From: Flavobacterium keumense
Lineage (GTDB): Bacteria; Bacteroidota; Bacteroidia; Flavobacteriales; Flavobacteriaceae
Assembly (NCBI RefSeq): GCF_029866485.1
Contig: NZ_CP092332.1
Location: 1,612,001-1,676,000, forward strand
Direction: 5' to 3'
DNA length: 64,000 nucleotides
Below, piece after piece: positions 1 to 9,696 of the stretch (position 1 is the first letter of the stretch; every line of letters begins with the position of its first letter). The position numbers and the translations under genes are program-made. A model generated the notes under the pieces. The model searched no databases, was not told the DNA's origin, and saw only the letters and a program-made list of their open reading frames with translations.

Positions 1-1103
1 TTTATAGAAACGTTCAAGCTTCGGGAGTAATTCCGCAAATATCAGCTATTATGGGGCCTTGTGCCGGAGGAGCGGTGTATTCACCAGCTATGACCGATTT
101 TACGATGATGGTGGAAGATACGAGCTATATGTTTGTTACCGGGCCTAATGTGGTTAAAACAGTAACTAATGAAACCGTAACTTCCGAAGAATTAGGAGGA
201 GCAAGTACTCATTCTACTAAGTCAGGAGTGGCTCATTGCACTTCGGCTAATGATGTGGAATGTTTGGAAGATATAAAGCGTTTGTTGAGCTATTTGCCCC
301 AATCCAATAAAGAAAAGCCTAAAAATTTGTCTTACATACTTAATGATGAAATAAGAGAGAAATTAGGGGCTATAATTCCAGATAATCCTAACAAGCCGTA
401 CGATATGCACGAAGTGATTTCAGGTATTATTGACGAAGATTCATTTTTTGAAATCCATAAGAATTACGCAGAAAACATTATTGTAGGTTTTTCAAGAATA
501 GGTGGGCGTAGTGTTGGTATTATTGCTAATCAGCCTATGATTTTAGCGGGTGTATTGGATGTAAATTCATCGATCAAGGCAGCACGATTCACGCGTTTTT
601 GCGATTGTTTTAACATTCCGTTACTAGTAGTGGTTGATGTGCCAGGTTTTTTGCCAGGAACAGACCAAGAATGGAATGGAATCATTGTGCATGGGGCTAA
701 ATTGTTGTACGCTTTAAGTGAGGCTACGGTACCAAGAGTAACCGTAATTACACGAAAAGCCTATGGAGGTGCTTATGATGTGATGAACTCTAAACACATT
801 GGTGCCGATATGAATTTTGCATGGCCATCTGCCGAAATTGCAGTTATGGGTGCAAAAGGAGCGAGTGAAATTATCTTTAAAAAAGAAATTAGTGAAGCTC
901 CGGATCCTGCTGCCAAATTATTAGAAAAAGAAGCTGAATATGCCGATTTGTTTGCAAATCCATATACAGCTGCACAACGTGGGTTTGTAGATGAGGTAAT
1001 CTTACCACAAGATACTCGTAAAAAAATCATCAAAGCATTTAGCATGTTAGAAAACAAAGCGAGCATAACTCCAAATCGTAAACACGGTAATATTCCTTTA
1101 TAA
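1..1103 (+). CDS. Acyl-CoA carboxylase, carboxyltransferase (beta) subunit, 3' part
   Basis: The reading frame is open from base 3 to the stop at 1103 with no start before the window edge, so this is the C-terminal ~366 residues of a longer protein (the family is about 510-540 aa). It shows hallmarks of biotin-dependent carboxyltransferases of the propionyl-CoA/methylmalonyl-CoA type: the [13 protein letters not shown] glycine loop, [13 protein letters not shown], a [14 protein letters not shown] stretch and the AVMGAKGA oxyanion-type segment. Such subunits transfer CO2 from carboxybiotin to an acyl-CoA in the cytoplasm. The true substrate (propionyl-CoA or another acyl-CoA) cannot be settled from the fragment. 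The ATG at 51 is internal, not the start. A hairpin terminator follows. Confidence 0.93.
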   Translation, partial: YRNVQASGVIPQISAIMGPCAGGAVYSPAMTDFTMMVEDTSYMFVTGPNVVKTVTNETVTSEELGGASTHSTKSGVAHCTSANDVECLEDIKRLLSYLPQSNKEKPKNLSYILNDEIREKLGAIIPDNPNKPYDMHEVISGIIDEDSFFEIHKNYAENIIVGFSRIGGRSVGIIANQPMILAGVLDVNSSIKAARFTRFCDCFNIPLLVVVDVPGFLPGTDQEWNGIIVHGAKLLYALSEATVPRVTVITRKAYGGAYDVMNSKHIGADMNFAWPSAEIAVMGAKGASEIIFKKEISEAPDPAAKLLEKEAEYADLFANPYTAAQRGFVDEVILPQDTRKKIIKAFSMLENKASITPNRKHGNIPL

Positions 1104-1124
1104 ATAGTTATTATTATAAATTTT

Positions 1125-1153
1125 AAAACCACTTTTAATGAGGTGGTTTTTTT
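1125..1153 (+). terminator. Rho-independent terminator after the carboxylase gene
   Basis: AAAACCAC pairs with GTGGTTTT across a short loop and is followed by a T run. It lies 21 bp past the stop codon at 1103. Confidence 0.75.
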
Positions 1154-1561
1154 GTAGTGGTATGATTTAAATAATTACATACCCCAAAAAAATAGGGGGT
1201 AATTGTATTATTATGTTATAATATTGGTTTAAAATACTTGTTTTTTTGTTGTAAAAATATAATTAAGTAAAAAAAATAGGGGGTTGTCGTTATTTTTTAA
1301 TTATAAACACCTTAATTTAATAGTGTTTTAAATTGTAAATTTATATTTTTTGCGAATTTTATTTTGAATTTGATAAAAATGCTTATACTGTTGAATATAA
1401 TTTATCATTTTATCTTTTTAATTGATAAAAGTTGATAGTTTTGCTTCAGAAACAAAAAATAATTCAGTTGTTATTTGAGAGAGATAAATTATATGATTTC
1501 GATACACTGAATAATTTCAATTTCTTAAAATAAACTAATAGTAAATTAAAATTAATTCGAC
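1154..1561. other. AT-rich intergenic region with two direct G-tract repeats
   Basis: No gene is seen. The stretch contains two exact 15-bp copies of AAAAAAATAGGGGGT (1186-1200 and 1270-1284). The first is preceded by ACCCC and can fold as a hairpin with its own G tract. The remainder is very AT-rich. The repeats sit 280-375 bp upstream of the porin start and may be operator-like; their role is not known. Confidence 0.6.
1436..1443 (+). promoter_or_regulatory. Candidate -7 box for the 1562 porin gene
   Basis: TAGTTTTG matches the Bacteroidota TAnnTTTG -7 consensus. No clear TTG lies at the -33 position, so the assignment is tentative. It would give a leader of about 110 nt. Confidence 0.35.
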
Positions 1562-2551
1562 ATGAAAAAAGTAATTACCATCTTCGCTTTGGTACTATCA
1601 AGTACATTTGCCTTTGCTCAAGACACCCCGTTAGAAATTTCAGGATCTGCTGATGCGTATTGGAAATACGATTTTGCAAAAACAGCTAATATTCCAACAA
1701 GTTTTGCTACAGATCAAAATTCATTATCCTTAGGTATGATTGATGTAGTCTTAAAGAAAAAAACTGGAAAGACTTCATTTGTTGGTGAAGTGTCTTTTGG
1801 GCCTAGAGGAGCAGGACAATCTATTCCTGATGTAAATGGTCAATCATTTCATATTCAAAATTTGTATGCAACTTATGCCGCATCGGATAAATTAAGTTTA
1901 ACAGCAGGATATATGGGAACATTTATAGGATATGAAGTAATTTCACCTCTCGGAAACTTCCATTATTCAACGTCTTATTTGTTTACTAATGGGCCATTTC
2001 AAAATGCTGGGATAAAAGCTAATTATGTTGTATCTAGTAAAGTAAGTTTGATGGCGGGATTATTTAATGATCAATGGAACACATATCAAGCTACTCCTAA
2101 ATTTGGTTTAAATGCTTTTGGAGCTCAATTAGCAGTTACTCCAGCCGAAGGATTTACAGCGTACATTAATTTACTAACAGGCTCTGAAAGTGGAACAATT
2201 GTCGATTTAACTACTGCGTATCAAGTATCTCCTAAATTTAAATTAGGGTTAAATGCAGCTGATTTTTCTGGTGTAACAAGCGGAACTGGTTATACAGGTG
2301 TAGCAATTTATCCATCTGTTGCTATATCTGATTCTTTTGGATTGGGATTACGTGCAGAATCGTTTAAATCTAAGACTACAGACATTTCGGTTTCAGCCTT
2401 TACGTTGTCAGCTAATTTGAAATCAGGAGGATTAACATTTATTCCAGAAATACGATTGGATAATGCATCGGAAGATAGTTTCTATACTTCTAATGGTAAT
2501 CCAACAAAATCAGCTTCTCAATTTGCATTGGCAATGGTGTACGGTTTTTAA
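1562..2551 (+). CDS. Outer-membrane beta-barrel porin (BBP2/OmpL-like)
   Basis: This 329-aa protein has a clean Sec signal peptide (MKK, a hydrophobic core, cleavage after FAFAQ at about residue 20). The rest is alternating amphipathic strands rich in Gly, Ser and aromatic residues, with recurring 'xxLSLTAGYMG' and 'KLGLNAADFSG' type hairpins, and it ends on an aromatic residue (VYGF), as outer-membrane barrels do. The overall pattern resembles the BBP2 (OmpL-like porin) family common in Flavobacteria. In that group such genes are often found beside ammonium transporter genes, but here it stands alone with its own terminator. Substrate unknown. Confidence 0.8.
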   Translation: MKKVITIFALVLSSTFAFAQDTPLEISGSADAYWKYDFAKTANIPTSFATDQNSLSLGMIDVVLKKKTGKTSFVGEVSFGPRGAGQSIPDVNGQSFHIQNLYATYAASDKLSLTAGYMGTFIGYEVISPLGNFHYSTSYLFTNGPFQNAGIKANYVVSSKVSLMAGLFNDQWNTYQATPKFGLNAFGAQLAVTPAEGFTAYINLLTGSESGTIVDLTTAYQVSPKFKLGLNAADFSGVTSGTGYTGVAIYPSVAISDSFGLGLRAESFKSKTTDISVSAFTLSANLKSGGLTFIPEIRLDNASEDSFYTSNGNPTKSASQFALAMVYGF

Positions 2552-2617
2552 TTACTAAGTTGTGTTGTGTTGTTTCTGACTTATTTCAAGAGACAATGGT
2601 GTTTTAAATAGTAGGAG

Positions 2618-2661
2618 AACTGCTCAAAGGCTATGGTAATAGTTTTTGGGCAGTTTTTTTA
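2618..2661 (+). terminator. Rho-independent terminator after the porin gene
   Basis: AACTGCTCAAA pairs with TTTGGGCAGTT (one G-U pair) and is followed by a T7 tract. Confidence 0.8.
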
Positions 2662-2680
2662 TATATAGTTATAGAATAAG

Positions 2681-3484
2681 TTATTGTTTTTTATAGATGC
2701 AGTAAATTGTGTTTATTGTTTTAGGATCTAATATATCGTTCACTTCTGTTTGGATATAGTGAAGTTTAAATGCTTTGATAGCAGAAGAAAGGTTTCGGGT
2801 ATCGTATCCAATAATACGTAAACCTTGTTCAATATTAAAATCTTGTGGCGCTTCTTTTATTTCATTATCTGACCAAACTCCAAATCCTGAATCGGCTAAG
2901 AGTTTCCAGGGGAATAAAACACTTGGGTCTGATTTTCTTGTAGGAGCAATATCTGAATGAGCAATTATATTTTGAGTTGGTATGTTGTATTCTTTTTTTA
3001 ATCTGGAAAGAAGAGCTAGTAAGCTGTTAATTTGGTTGTCTGAAAAAGGTTCAGTACCGTTATTATCTAGTTCTATTCCGATGGAAGTTGAATTAATATC
3101 TGTGTTTTTTCCCCAACTTGCATTTCCTCCATGCCAAGCTCTTAAATAATCATTTAGCATTTGAACCACTTTTCCATCATCACTAATTACGTAATGAGCA
3201 CTTACCTGCGTTTTTGGTAATGTGAATGTTCTAATGGTTTGTTGAAGTGAATCCTGTGCTGTATGATGAATAATGATAAAGTTGGGTTTGCGAAGATTAA
3301 AATTAACAGTACTAATCCATTCAGGATTAATTCCGTTTTCTAGCGGGGTCGTTTTTTTTGAGGAAAGCTTCTTTTGAAAACCCCGTAATTGACTTTTGTA
3401 TGATTTTTCACTTGATCGAAACGGATGGGTACCGCATGAAGAAATAATTGTAATTACAAAAAAATATAGCAAATATTTTTTCAT
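2681..3484 (-). CDS. N-acetylmuramoyl-L-alanine amidase lipoprotein (Amidase_2)
   Basis: This 267-aa protein starts with a lipoprotein signal whose lipobox ISSC places the lipidated Cys at residue 17. The amidase_2 domain spans about residues 65-200. Probable zinc ligands are His73 or His74 in IIHHTA, His176 in IIAHSDIAP and Asp186, with Lys184 in the RKSDPS segment and Glu139 in SIGIELDN, all typical of AmpD/AmiD enzymes. It should cleave the lactyl-amide bond of muropeptides at the envelope face of a membrane, as AmiD does, rather than in the cytosol like AmpD. It lies 14 bp downstream of the YGG-repeat gene on the same strand. Confidence 0.9.
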   Translation of the reverse strand: MKKYLLYFFVITIISSCGTHPFRSSEKSYKSQLRGFQKKLSSKKTTPLENGINPEWISTVNFNLRKPNFIIIHHTAQDSLQQTIRTFTLPKTQVSAHYVISDDGKVVQMLNDYLRAWHGGNASWGKNTDINSTSIGIELDNNGTEPFSDNQINSLLALLSRLKKEYNIPTQNIIAHSDIAPTRKSDPSVLFPWKLLADSGFGVWSDNEIKEAPQDFNIEQGLRIIGYDTRNLSSAIKAFKLHYIQTEVNDILDPKTINTIYCIYKKQ

Positions 3485-3498
3485 GGCTTTTTTTGAAC

Positions 3499-4005
3499 TT
3501 AATTGGAATCAGTAGTTGCGTCTTTCTTTTTTTTCTTTGATTTTTTTGGATTTTTTGCATCCTCTTGCATAGCCTTATACTTCTCTTTTTGAGTTTGGGT
3601 TAGCAGTTGTTTAATTTTAGAATCAGTAAGTTCTGATAGTGTTTGAATTTCTTTAATTTTATCATCTTGACTAATTTCTTGTTTCATTATTGCACCTTGA
3701 GACTTAATACTTTCAGTAAGTATATTTGCAACAGCAATTTCTTGTAGAGCATCTAATTGTAGTTCGGGTTTTAATTGTTCCATGATTTTACTAACAGTAA
3801 CTTCAACAGGAATTTCTTTTGGTTTATCAGGATGTTGATTCATTCCGCCCATTCCGCCCATGGCACCCATTCTGCTGCCATAGCCTCCGTATCCTCCATA
3901 ACCGCCATATCCTCCATATCCTCCATAACCACCATATTGAGCAAAAATTGAAGTGCAGCTAAAAAATAAAGCTATTATTAGAATGAGGGTGAATTTATTT
4001 TTCAT
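3499..4005 (-). CDS. Secreted Tyr-Gly-Gly repeat protein of unknown function
   Basis: This 168-aa product has a signal peptide (cleavage predicted after FAQ near residue 22) followed at once by six perfect YGG triplets and one YGS, then a Met/Gly-rich stretch (GAMGGMGGM). Residues ~55-150 look alpha-helical and Lys/Gln/Glu-rich, with an LLTQTQKEKYKAM segment that recalls the LTxxQ motif of Spy/CpxP-type periplasmic proteins. The C-terminus is a lysine cluster (KKSKKKKKD). It precedes the amidase gene and may be co-transcribed with it. Function is not recognised; the CpxP-like resemblance is only suggestive. Confidence 0.75.
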   Translation of the reverse strand: MKNKFTLILIIALFFSCTSIFAQYGGYGGYGGYGGYGGYGGYGSRMGAMGGMGGMNQHPDKPKEIPVEVTVSKIMEQLKPELQLDALQEIAVANILTESIKSQGAIMKQEISQDDKIKEIQTLSELTDSKIKQLLTQTQKEKYKAMQEDAKNPKKSKKKKKDATTDSN

Positions 4006-4048
4006 AAAAAATTAATTTTGAATCAAATTTAACAAAAGAATTTAAACT

Positions 4049-5362
4049 TTATATGGGTTCACCATACAAATCAAATTCGGTTGCTTCGATGATTTTGATA
4101 GTGACAAACTCTCCTGTTTTTAGATAGTGTTGAGTAGCGTCAATTAGGACTTCATTGTCAACATCAGGGCTATCATATTCAGTACGACCAACAAAGTGTC
4201 CACCTTCTTTTCGGTCAATGATGCATTTGAAAGTTTGACCTACTTTTTCTTGGTTCAAATCCCAAGAAATTTGCGATTGCAATTCCATAATTTCATTCGC
4301 GCGTTCTTGTTTTACAGTATCTGGAACATCATCTTCCAATAGATAGGCCGAAGTATTTTCTTCATGTGAATAGGCAAAACATCCCATTCTGTCAAATTTC
4401 ATTTCCTGAACAAATTCTTTTAAGATTTCAAAATCTTCTTTAGTTTCTCCAGGATAGCCAACAATCAAAGTAGTTCTGATAGCTATACCAGGAACTGCTG
4501 CTCTAAAATCTTTCAACAACTGAGTTGTTTTGGCTTGAGTCGTTCCCCGTTTCATAGATTTTAAAATAGAATCAGAAATGTGTTGCAACGGAATATCGAT
4601 ATAATTACAAATCTTTGGTTCACGCTTCATTACCTCTAAAACATCCATTGGAAATCCAGTAGGAAAGGCATAATGCAAACGAATCCATTCAATTCCTTCC
4701 ACTTTTACTAGAGCTTCTAATAACTCGGCTAGATTTCTTTTTTTGTAAATGTCAAGGCCATAATATGTTAAGTCTTGGGCAATTAAAATCAATTCTTTCA
4801 CTCCGTCTTTAGCTAAACCTTCGGCTTCTTTAACCAATTTTTCAATAGGTTGTGAAACGTGTTTTCCTCTCATTAACGGAATAGCACAAAAACTACAAGG
4901 TCTATCACAACCCTCAGCTATTTTTAAATAAGCATAATTTTTTGGCGTGGTAGTTAAACGTTCACCTAATAATTCATGCTTATAATCTGCCCCTAAAGCT
5001 TTTAAAAGTTGCGGTAATTCGGTGGTGCCAAAAAACTGATCTACATTCGGAATCTCTTTTTCTAAATCGGGTCTGTAACGTTCCGATAAACATCCGGTTA
5101 CAAAAACTTTATCTACTAATCCACGTTCTTTTTTATCAGCATATTCTAAAATCATATTCACTGATTCCGCTTTTGCATTATCAATAAAACCACAGGTGTT
5201 AATTACAATAATGTTGCCTTCTTCAGCTTCAGGTGCTTCGTGTTCTACTTCTTTGCCGCTGGCACGAAGTTGCCCCATTAAAACTTCACTATCGTAGATG
5301 TTTTTAGAACATCCTAGGGTAATTACATTGATTTTATTTTTCTTTAAAGACTTCGTTCTCAT
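4049..5362 (-). CDS. rimO: Ribosomal protein S12 methylthiotransferase RimO
   Basis: This 437-aa protein has the methylthiotransferase layout: an N-terminal MTTase domain with cysteines in TLGCSKN, INTCGF and VTGCLSE (auxiliary 4Fe-4S cluster), a radical-SAM core with the CDRPCSFC (CxxxCxxC) cluster motif near residue 150, and a C-terminal TRAM domain. RimO methylthiolates the conserved Asp of ribosomal protein S12 using SAM. RimO is preferred over MiaB because of the GCDRPCSFCAIP context and the length. It is the most upstream member of a minus-strand group running towards the amidase, with a 43-bp gap to the next gene. Confidence 0.95.
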   Translation of the reverse strand: MRTKSLKKNKINVITLGCSKNIYDSEVLMGQLRASGKEVEHEAPEAEEGNIIVINTCGFIDNAKAESVNMILEYADKKERGLVDKVFVTGCLSERYRPDLEKEIPNVDQFFGTTELPQLLKALGADYKHELLGERLTTTPKNYAYLKIAEGCDRPCSFCAIPLMRGKHVSQPIEKLVKEAEGLAKDGVKELILIAQDLTYYGLDIYKKRNLAELLEALVKVEGIEWIRLHYAFPTGFPMDVLEVMKREPKICNYIDIPLQHISDSILKSMKRGTTQAKTTQLLKDFRAAVPGIAIRTTLIVGYPGETKEDFEILKEFVQEMKFDRMGCFAYSHEENTSAYLLEDDVPDTVKQERANEIMELQSQISWDLNQEKVGQTFKCIIDRKEGGHFVGRTEYDSPDVDNEVLIDATQHYLKTGEFVTIKIIEATEFDLYGEPI

Positions 5363-5513
5363 AATAGTAGACTTTCAATAGTTGGAAAGGTGGGCAAAAT
5401 TACATTTTTTATTTTTAGGAGCGCCAATATTTTCTTATTTATGGGGTTTTCTCCTTTTGTTCGTTATAATTTCCTCAGGATCGATCAGTAGGATTTTCAC
5501 TACCATCGGGGAT

Positions 5514-5546
5514 AAAAAAAACATCTTGTTTTTCAATACAAGATGT
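5514..5546 (-). terminator. Rho-independent terminator after the FadL-type gene
   Basis: ACATCTTGT (5521-5529) pairs perfectly with ACAAGATGT (5538-5546). Read on the minus strand, the hairpin is followed by a run of eight T's. Confidence 0.85.
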
Positions 5547-5568
5547 CTTTAATTTTAGTTTTATATTT

Positions 5569-7071
5569 TTATAGCTCAAACAAAAGTGTCAAAGTAACTG
5601 TACTTTTTTTGGTATTGATAGCTGCGCCATCAGTAAGTCCTTGCTCAAAGAAACCTTGTTTCGAATCTCTTTTGAAAGCAGCGTAAGACAAATCCAATTT
5701 GGTACCACCAAAATTATAGCCAATTCCTGTTGAAAAGCCTTTTAAGTCTCCAATTGTAGTCTTATTTTTGTATGGACTTTGTTCATAACGGTAACCACCT
5801 CTCAAACTCCACGCTTCAATTTTATACTCAGCTCCAATTCGCAATTCTTCTGCGTTAATTAGTAAACCGTTTAAGCTGTTGTTTAGGTCTCTAAAATAAG
5901 CGTCATTTGCTGGCTTAAATTGGGTGTTGTTGTAATCTTTTAAAGTGTAATCAATGCTAATTAATCCTTTTTTGCCAAAAATATAAGCCATACTTCCAGT
6001 CCATTTGCTTGGGGTTTGCAATTTGTATGGGTCGTAATAATTGGTGATGTTTGGATTGACTACATCAGGTGCTAATTCTCCGGTTGTGTTGGCACTAACA
6101 GCGATAAGCTTCTGAGTAAATTCATCACTTAAACGATACCAAGTAGGAGATTCGTATGCTAAGCCTAATCGTAATGAATTGGTAATTTTAGCGATGGCAC
6201 CTAATTGAAAAGATAATCCAGTTCCGTAAGTATATAACTCGTTGTCAAATTGAATTCTTGAAATCGTATAATTTGAGGTTAGGGGCGCATTGTTGTCTTC
6301 ATAAAATCTTGCGAACTGTCTGAAGTCAACAAAATGAGTGTTTAAATTAAATCCTAAGTATATTTTATCTCTAAACGATGAAGATAAATTAAAAGATAAT
6401 TTGCCATTGTAACCTTTGTTGTTAATAGTACTTTCATGATAATAGTTTCCGTTGTCAGCTACATTTGAAACATAGCTAGTATTGTTTGGAGTAGTACTAC
6501 TAGGATTAAATACATAAGCCTGATATCCCAAAAAAGCTTGTTGAGCACCATGTCCAAGATCTCCATAATTAGAATTTTCTAATACACTTAAAGGAATGCC
6601 ATTAGCATATGATAAGAAGTAACGATCAATAGAATGTGTTGGATTGGTTCCTGCAGAGAAAATAGAATTATTTAGATTATTAGTATTTTCATAGTTAATA
6701 CCTATTGAGATTTTTTTCCAATCATTAGATGTTTGTTGGTTTTTAAAAACAAATACACCTCCCGCCTGATTGAGGTCTATAGAATGGTTTGTTTCTTTTG
6801 TTTTTTCTCCAAAATAATCAGAATTATTGGTGGTACCGTTTGAATTTAAAGTAAAACCTAGTTGATTGTTTGAGAAAATAGCGTAACCTGCGGGGTTAAT
6901 ATTGATAGAAGATAAATCTCCTCCTAAAGCTCCAAAAGCACCACTCAAAGCATTGAAACGGGCAGTTCCGTTGATATTACTTTGCGCATAACGTAAAGCG
7001 TCTCTAATTTCTTGTGCATGAAGATGGTAAAACGAAAGACTAACTAGTATAAGTAAGATATTTTTTTTCAT
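5569..7071 (-). CDS. OmpP1/FadL-family outer-membrane transporter
   Basis: This 500-aa protein has a signal peptide cleaved after LHAQ (about residue 20), then the FadL/OmpP1-type N-terminus: 'ALRYAQSNINGTARFNALSG...GALGGDLSSININPAGYA', where the NPAG segment is characteristic. The remainder is a 14-strand-like beta-barrel sequence ending in LLFEL. FadL-type proteins pass hydrophobic compounds across the outer membrane. The natural substrate here is unknown. It follows the lipoprotein gene at 7128-8087 by 56 bp on the same strand and ends in a strong terminator. Confidence 0.85.
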   Translation of the reverse strand: MKKNILLILVSLSFYHLHAQEIRDALRYAQSNINGTARFNALSGAFGALGGDLSSININPAGYAIFSNNQLGFTLNSNGTTNNSDYFGEKTKETNHSIDLNQAGGVFVFKNQQTSNDWKKISIGINYENTNNLNNSIFSAGTNPTHSIDRYFLSYANGIPLSVLENSNYGDLGHGAQQAFLGYQAYVFNPSSTTPNNTSYVSNVADNGNYYHESTINNKGYNGKLSFNLSSSFRDKIYLGFNLNTHFVDFRQFARFYEDNNAPLTSNYTISRIQFDNELYTYGTGLSFQLGAIAKITNSLRLGLAYESPTWYRLSDEFTQKLIAVSANTTGELAPDVVNPNITNYYDPYKLQTPSKWTGSMAYIFGKKGLISIDYTLKDYNNTQFKPANDAYFRDLNNSLNGLLINAEELRIGAEYKIEAWSLRGGYRYEQSPYKNKTTIGDLKGFSTGIGYNFGGTKLDLSYAAFKRDSKQGFFEQGLTDGAAINTKKSTVTLTLLFEL

Positions 7072-7127
7072 AATCTATTCTAAGGTTTGAGATTTTTGAT
7101 TTTTAAGTAAGGTGTGTTGCTAAAGAT

Positions 7128-8087
7128 TTATCGGTTGCCTCTTCTTCCTCCTCCATAAGATCCACCTCCTCCATAAGATCCACCGCTAGAACGGCTATAA
7201 TCTGAATCAGATGATCTTGAAGGAGTGTAGCTGTCACTACTGCTTGGGCTGTAAGATCTTGAAGGGGTATACGAATCGTTCTTACGATTTGGATTATAAT
7301 TCCTGGCTGGGTTAGTATTACTATCGGATGATCTTGTTCTGTTAATGTTGTTATATAAAAAATTTGGGTTTTGAGTGTTGTTTGAGTTACTGCTAAATGA
7401 AGGTGTCGATCTTGTTGAGCGATAACTACCTCTATTTGAGTAATTTGCTGGGTTTTGAATAACTGTTCTTCCTATATAATTTCCTGAATAATTTGTGTTA
7501 TTAGTATAATTAGAACCTCTTCTACTATTGTTGTAAGAGTAATTTGTTCCTCGGTACGAATGATGATATATTGGGTAATTCCAATATGTTGGAGAGTAAT
7601 AGTATCCAAAATAATTAGGATAAACCCAACCGTAATATGAATAGTCCCAATAATTATATGGATAACCCCAATTAGAATAAGGATTTCTCCAACCATATCC
7701 GTAAAAAGGATATCCGAATGACATACCCCAATTGTTAAGGTAATAATTGATGGTTACATTTTTAGAATTACTACCCCAACTGGCGTAATTGGAATTATTT
7801 TGACGATTAATAGTGTCGTTATAGCTTGTATAACTATCAATGTCTGTGAAGATTGCAGTAGTATCATTACTGTCTTGTAATGAATTAAAATAATTTTGAT
7901 ACGCTGTTGCGGATTCATTAGAAATTATTCTTCTCTGAATTTTAGAATCAGTAGAGCCATAAATGCCATCTGTGTCATAATAAGAGCTATTTTGATACGA
8001 ACTACAAGAAGTTATTACAAAAATGCTTAAAAAACCAATTATGGAATAAAGAGAGGGCTTTGGGAAAGAAATAAAATTAGTTTTCAT
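7128..8087 (-). CDS. Asn/Tyr/Ser-rich low-complexity lipoprotein
   Basis: This 319-aa product begins with a lipoprotein signal peptide (lipobox ITSC, Cys at about residue 28). Residues ~110-190 are dominated by Tyr, Trp, Asn, Gly and Pro (YGWRNPYSNWGYPYNYWDY-type sequence). Residues ~190-300 are Asn/Ser/Arg-rich with repeated S-Y-T-P-S-R-S segments, and it ends in a Gly-rich basic tail (GGGSYGGGRRGNR). No enzymatic motif is seen. A structural or surface-coat role is a guess from composition. An antisense 74-aa frame inside it is an artefact of the biased composition. Confidence 0.75.
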   Translation of the reverse strand: MKTNFISFPKPSLYSIIGFLSIFVITSCSSYQNSSYYDTDGIYGSTDSKIQRRIISNESATAYQNYFNSLQDSNDTTAIFTDIDSYTSYNDTINRQNNSNYASWGSNSKNVTINYYLNNWGMSFGYPFYGYGWRNPYSNWGYPYNYWDYSYYGWVYPNYFGYYYSPTYWNYPIYHHSYRGTNYSYNNSRRGSNYTNNTNYSGNYIGRTVIQNPANYSNRGSYRSTRSTPSFSSNSNNTQNPNFLYNNINRTRSSDSNTNPARNYNPNRKNDSYTPSRSYSPSSSDSYTPSRSSDSDYSRSSGGSYGGGGSYGGGRRGNR

Positions 8088-8104
8088 ATCTGTAGGTTTT
8101 TTTA

Positions 8105-8135
8105 TTGTTGCACATTACAAAAATAGTTAGTTTTG
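8105..8135 (+). promoter_or_regulatory. proS promoter
   Basis: TTG (8105-8107), 20 nt, TAGTTTTG (8128-8135): the Bacteroidota -33/-7 pair. The -7 box overlaps the TTG at 8133 that would begin a longer proS frame, which argues that translation starts at the ATG at 8190. Confidence 0.7.
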
Positions 8136-8189
8136 CCAAACTATTTAGTTAATGTAAACGAAAACAAAATTTGTGCCAAAACAATAAAT

Positions 8190-9668
8190 ATGAGTAAGAA
8201 CCTTACTACACGATCAGAAGATTATTCAAAATGGTATAATGAGCTGGTTGTAAAAGCAGATTTAGCAGAAAATTCAGGAGTTAGAGGTTGTATGGTAATA
8301 AAACCATATGGTTATGCTATTTGGGAAAAAATGCAAGGAGAGTTGGATCGAATGTTTAAAGAGACAGGACATCAAAATGCTTATTTTCCTTTATTCGTAC
8401 CCAAAAGTATGTTTGAGGCAGAGGAAACTAATGCAGAAGGCTTTGCTAAAGAGTGTGCTATTGTTACTCACTATAGATTGAAAACAGATGAAGGTCGCCC
8501 CGGAAAATTAATGGTGGATCCTAATGCTAAATTAGAAGAAGAATTAATTGTTCGTCCTACAAGTGAGGCAATTATTTGGTCAACTTATAAAGGTTGGGTA
8601 CAATCCTATCGCGATTTACCATTATTAATTAATCAATGGGCCAATGTAGTACGTTGGGAAATGAGAACGCGTTTGTTTTTAAGAACTGCCGAATTTTTAT
8701 GGCAAGAAGGGCATACTGCACATGCTACACGTCAAGAAGCTATTGAAGAGTCAGAAAAAATGATGAATGTGTACGCTGATTTCGTTCAAAATTTTATGGC
8801 GATTCCAGTTGTAAAAGGATTAAAAACAGAAACCGAACGTTTTGCAGGTGCTGATGAGACGTATTGTATTGAAGCTTTAATGCAAGATGGAAAAGCATTG
8901 CAAGCGGGAACTTCTCACTTTTTAGGGCAAAATTTTGCTAAAGCCTTTGATGTTAAGTTTGCTAATGCCGAAGGAAAACAAGAGCATGTTTGGGGAACTT
9001 CTTGGGGAGTTTCTACACGATTGATGGGAGCCTTGGTAATGACGCATTCGGATGATAACGGTTTAGTTTTGCCTCCAAATTTAGCTCCAATTCAAGTCGT
9101 AATTGTTCCTATATATAAGTCAGATGAAGAGCTAGAGAAAATTACTTCTGTAGTGAATGATTTGATGGCTCAATTCAAAAAACTTAATATCTCAGTTAAG
9201 TTTGATAGTAGAACCACTCAAAAACCAGGCTTCAAATTTGCTGAATGGGAATTAAAAGGAGTGCCTGTTCGTATTGCTGTGGGGCCAAAAGATTTAGAAA
9301 ATGGTACGTTTGAAGTGGCGAGAAGAGATACATTGAGTAAAGAAGTAGTTTCAAATGATGGAATTGTAAATTACATCAATGATTTGTTAGAAATCATTCA
9401 AAATGATTTATTCCAAAAAGCATTGGATTATAGACAAAATCATATTACAGAAGTAAATTCTTTTGAAGAATTTAAAGAAGTATTAGAGAATAAAGGTGGA
9501 TTTATTTCGGCACATTGGGATGGAACTCCTGAGACAGAAGAAAAAATTAAAGATTTAACCAAAGCAACTATCCGTTGTATTCCTTTAGATCGAGTAGAAG
9601 AGCAAGGGAAATGTATTTTTACAGGATTGGAATCTGCTGGTAGAGTGTTATTTGCAAAAGCCTATTAA
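8190..9668 (+). CDS. proS: Prolyl-tRNA synthetase (short, eukaryote/archaeal-type)
   Basis: The 492-aa protein [19 protein letters not shown]... is a class II aminoacyl-tRNA synthetase: motif 2 region '[20 protein letters not shown]' and the motif 3 region '[22 protein letters not shown]' are clear, followed by an anticodon-binding domain and a C-terminal zinc-domain-like tail ending in AKAY. It lacks the long insertion domain of E. coli-type ProRS, so it is the type shared with eukaryotes and archaea and common in Bacteroidota. The frame can be extended to a TTG at 8133, but the promoter -7 box covers that codon, so ATG 8190 is chosen. It charges tRNA-Pro in the cytoplasm. Confidence 0.95.
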   Translation: MSKNLTTRSEDYSKWYNELVVKADLAENSGVRGCMVIKPYGYAIWEKMQGELDRMFKETGHQNAYFPLFVPKSMFEAEETNAEGFAKECAIVTHYRLKTDEGRPGKLMVDPNAKLEEELIVRPTSEAIIWSTYKGWVQSYRDLPLLINQWANVVRWEMRTRLFLRTAEFLWQEGHTAHATRQEAIEESEKMMNVYADFVQNFMAIPVVKGLKTETERFAGADETYCIEALMQDGKALQAGTSHFLGQNFAKAFDVKFANAEGKQEHVWGTSWGVSTRLMGALVMTHSDDNGLVLPPNLAPIQVVIVPIYKSDEELEKITSVVNDLMAQFKKLNISVKFDSRTTQKPGFKFAEWELKGVPVRIAVGPKDLENGTFEVARRDTLSKEVVSNDGIVNYINDLLEIIQNDLFQKALDYRQNHITEVNSFEEFKEVLENKGGFISAHWDGTPETEEKIKDLTKATIRCIPLDRVEEQGKCIFTGLESAGRVLFAKAY

Positions 9669-9696
9669 AAAAAAATATTTTTTTTCGCGTCTACTC

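Noticed and set aside
773..1132. 119-aa minus-strand frame over the carboxylase 3' end
   Set aside because: Antisense to a clearly coding frame, no family features, and it runs through the terminator.
7472..7696. 74-aa Ile/Thr-rich frame inside the Asn/Tyr-rich lipoprotein gene
   Set aside because: Composition artefact of AT-rich repeated codons read in another frame.
8133..8189. 19-codon N-terminal extension of proS from a TTG
   Set aside because: The TTG is part of the -7 box TAGTTTTG, so it would not be in the mRNA; the ATG at 8190 gives the normal family start.
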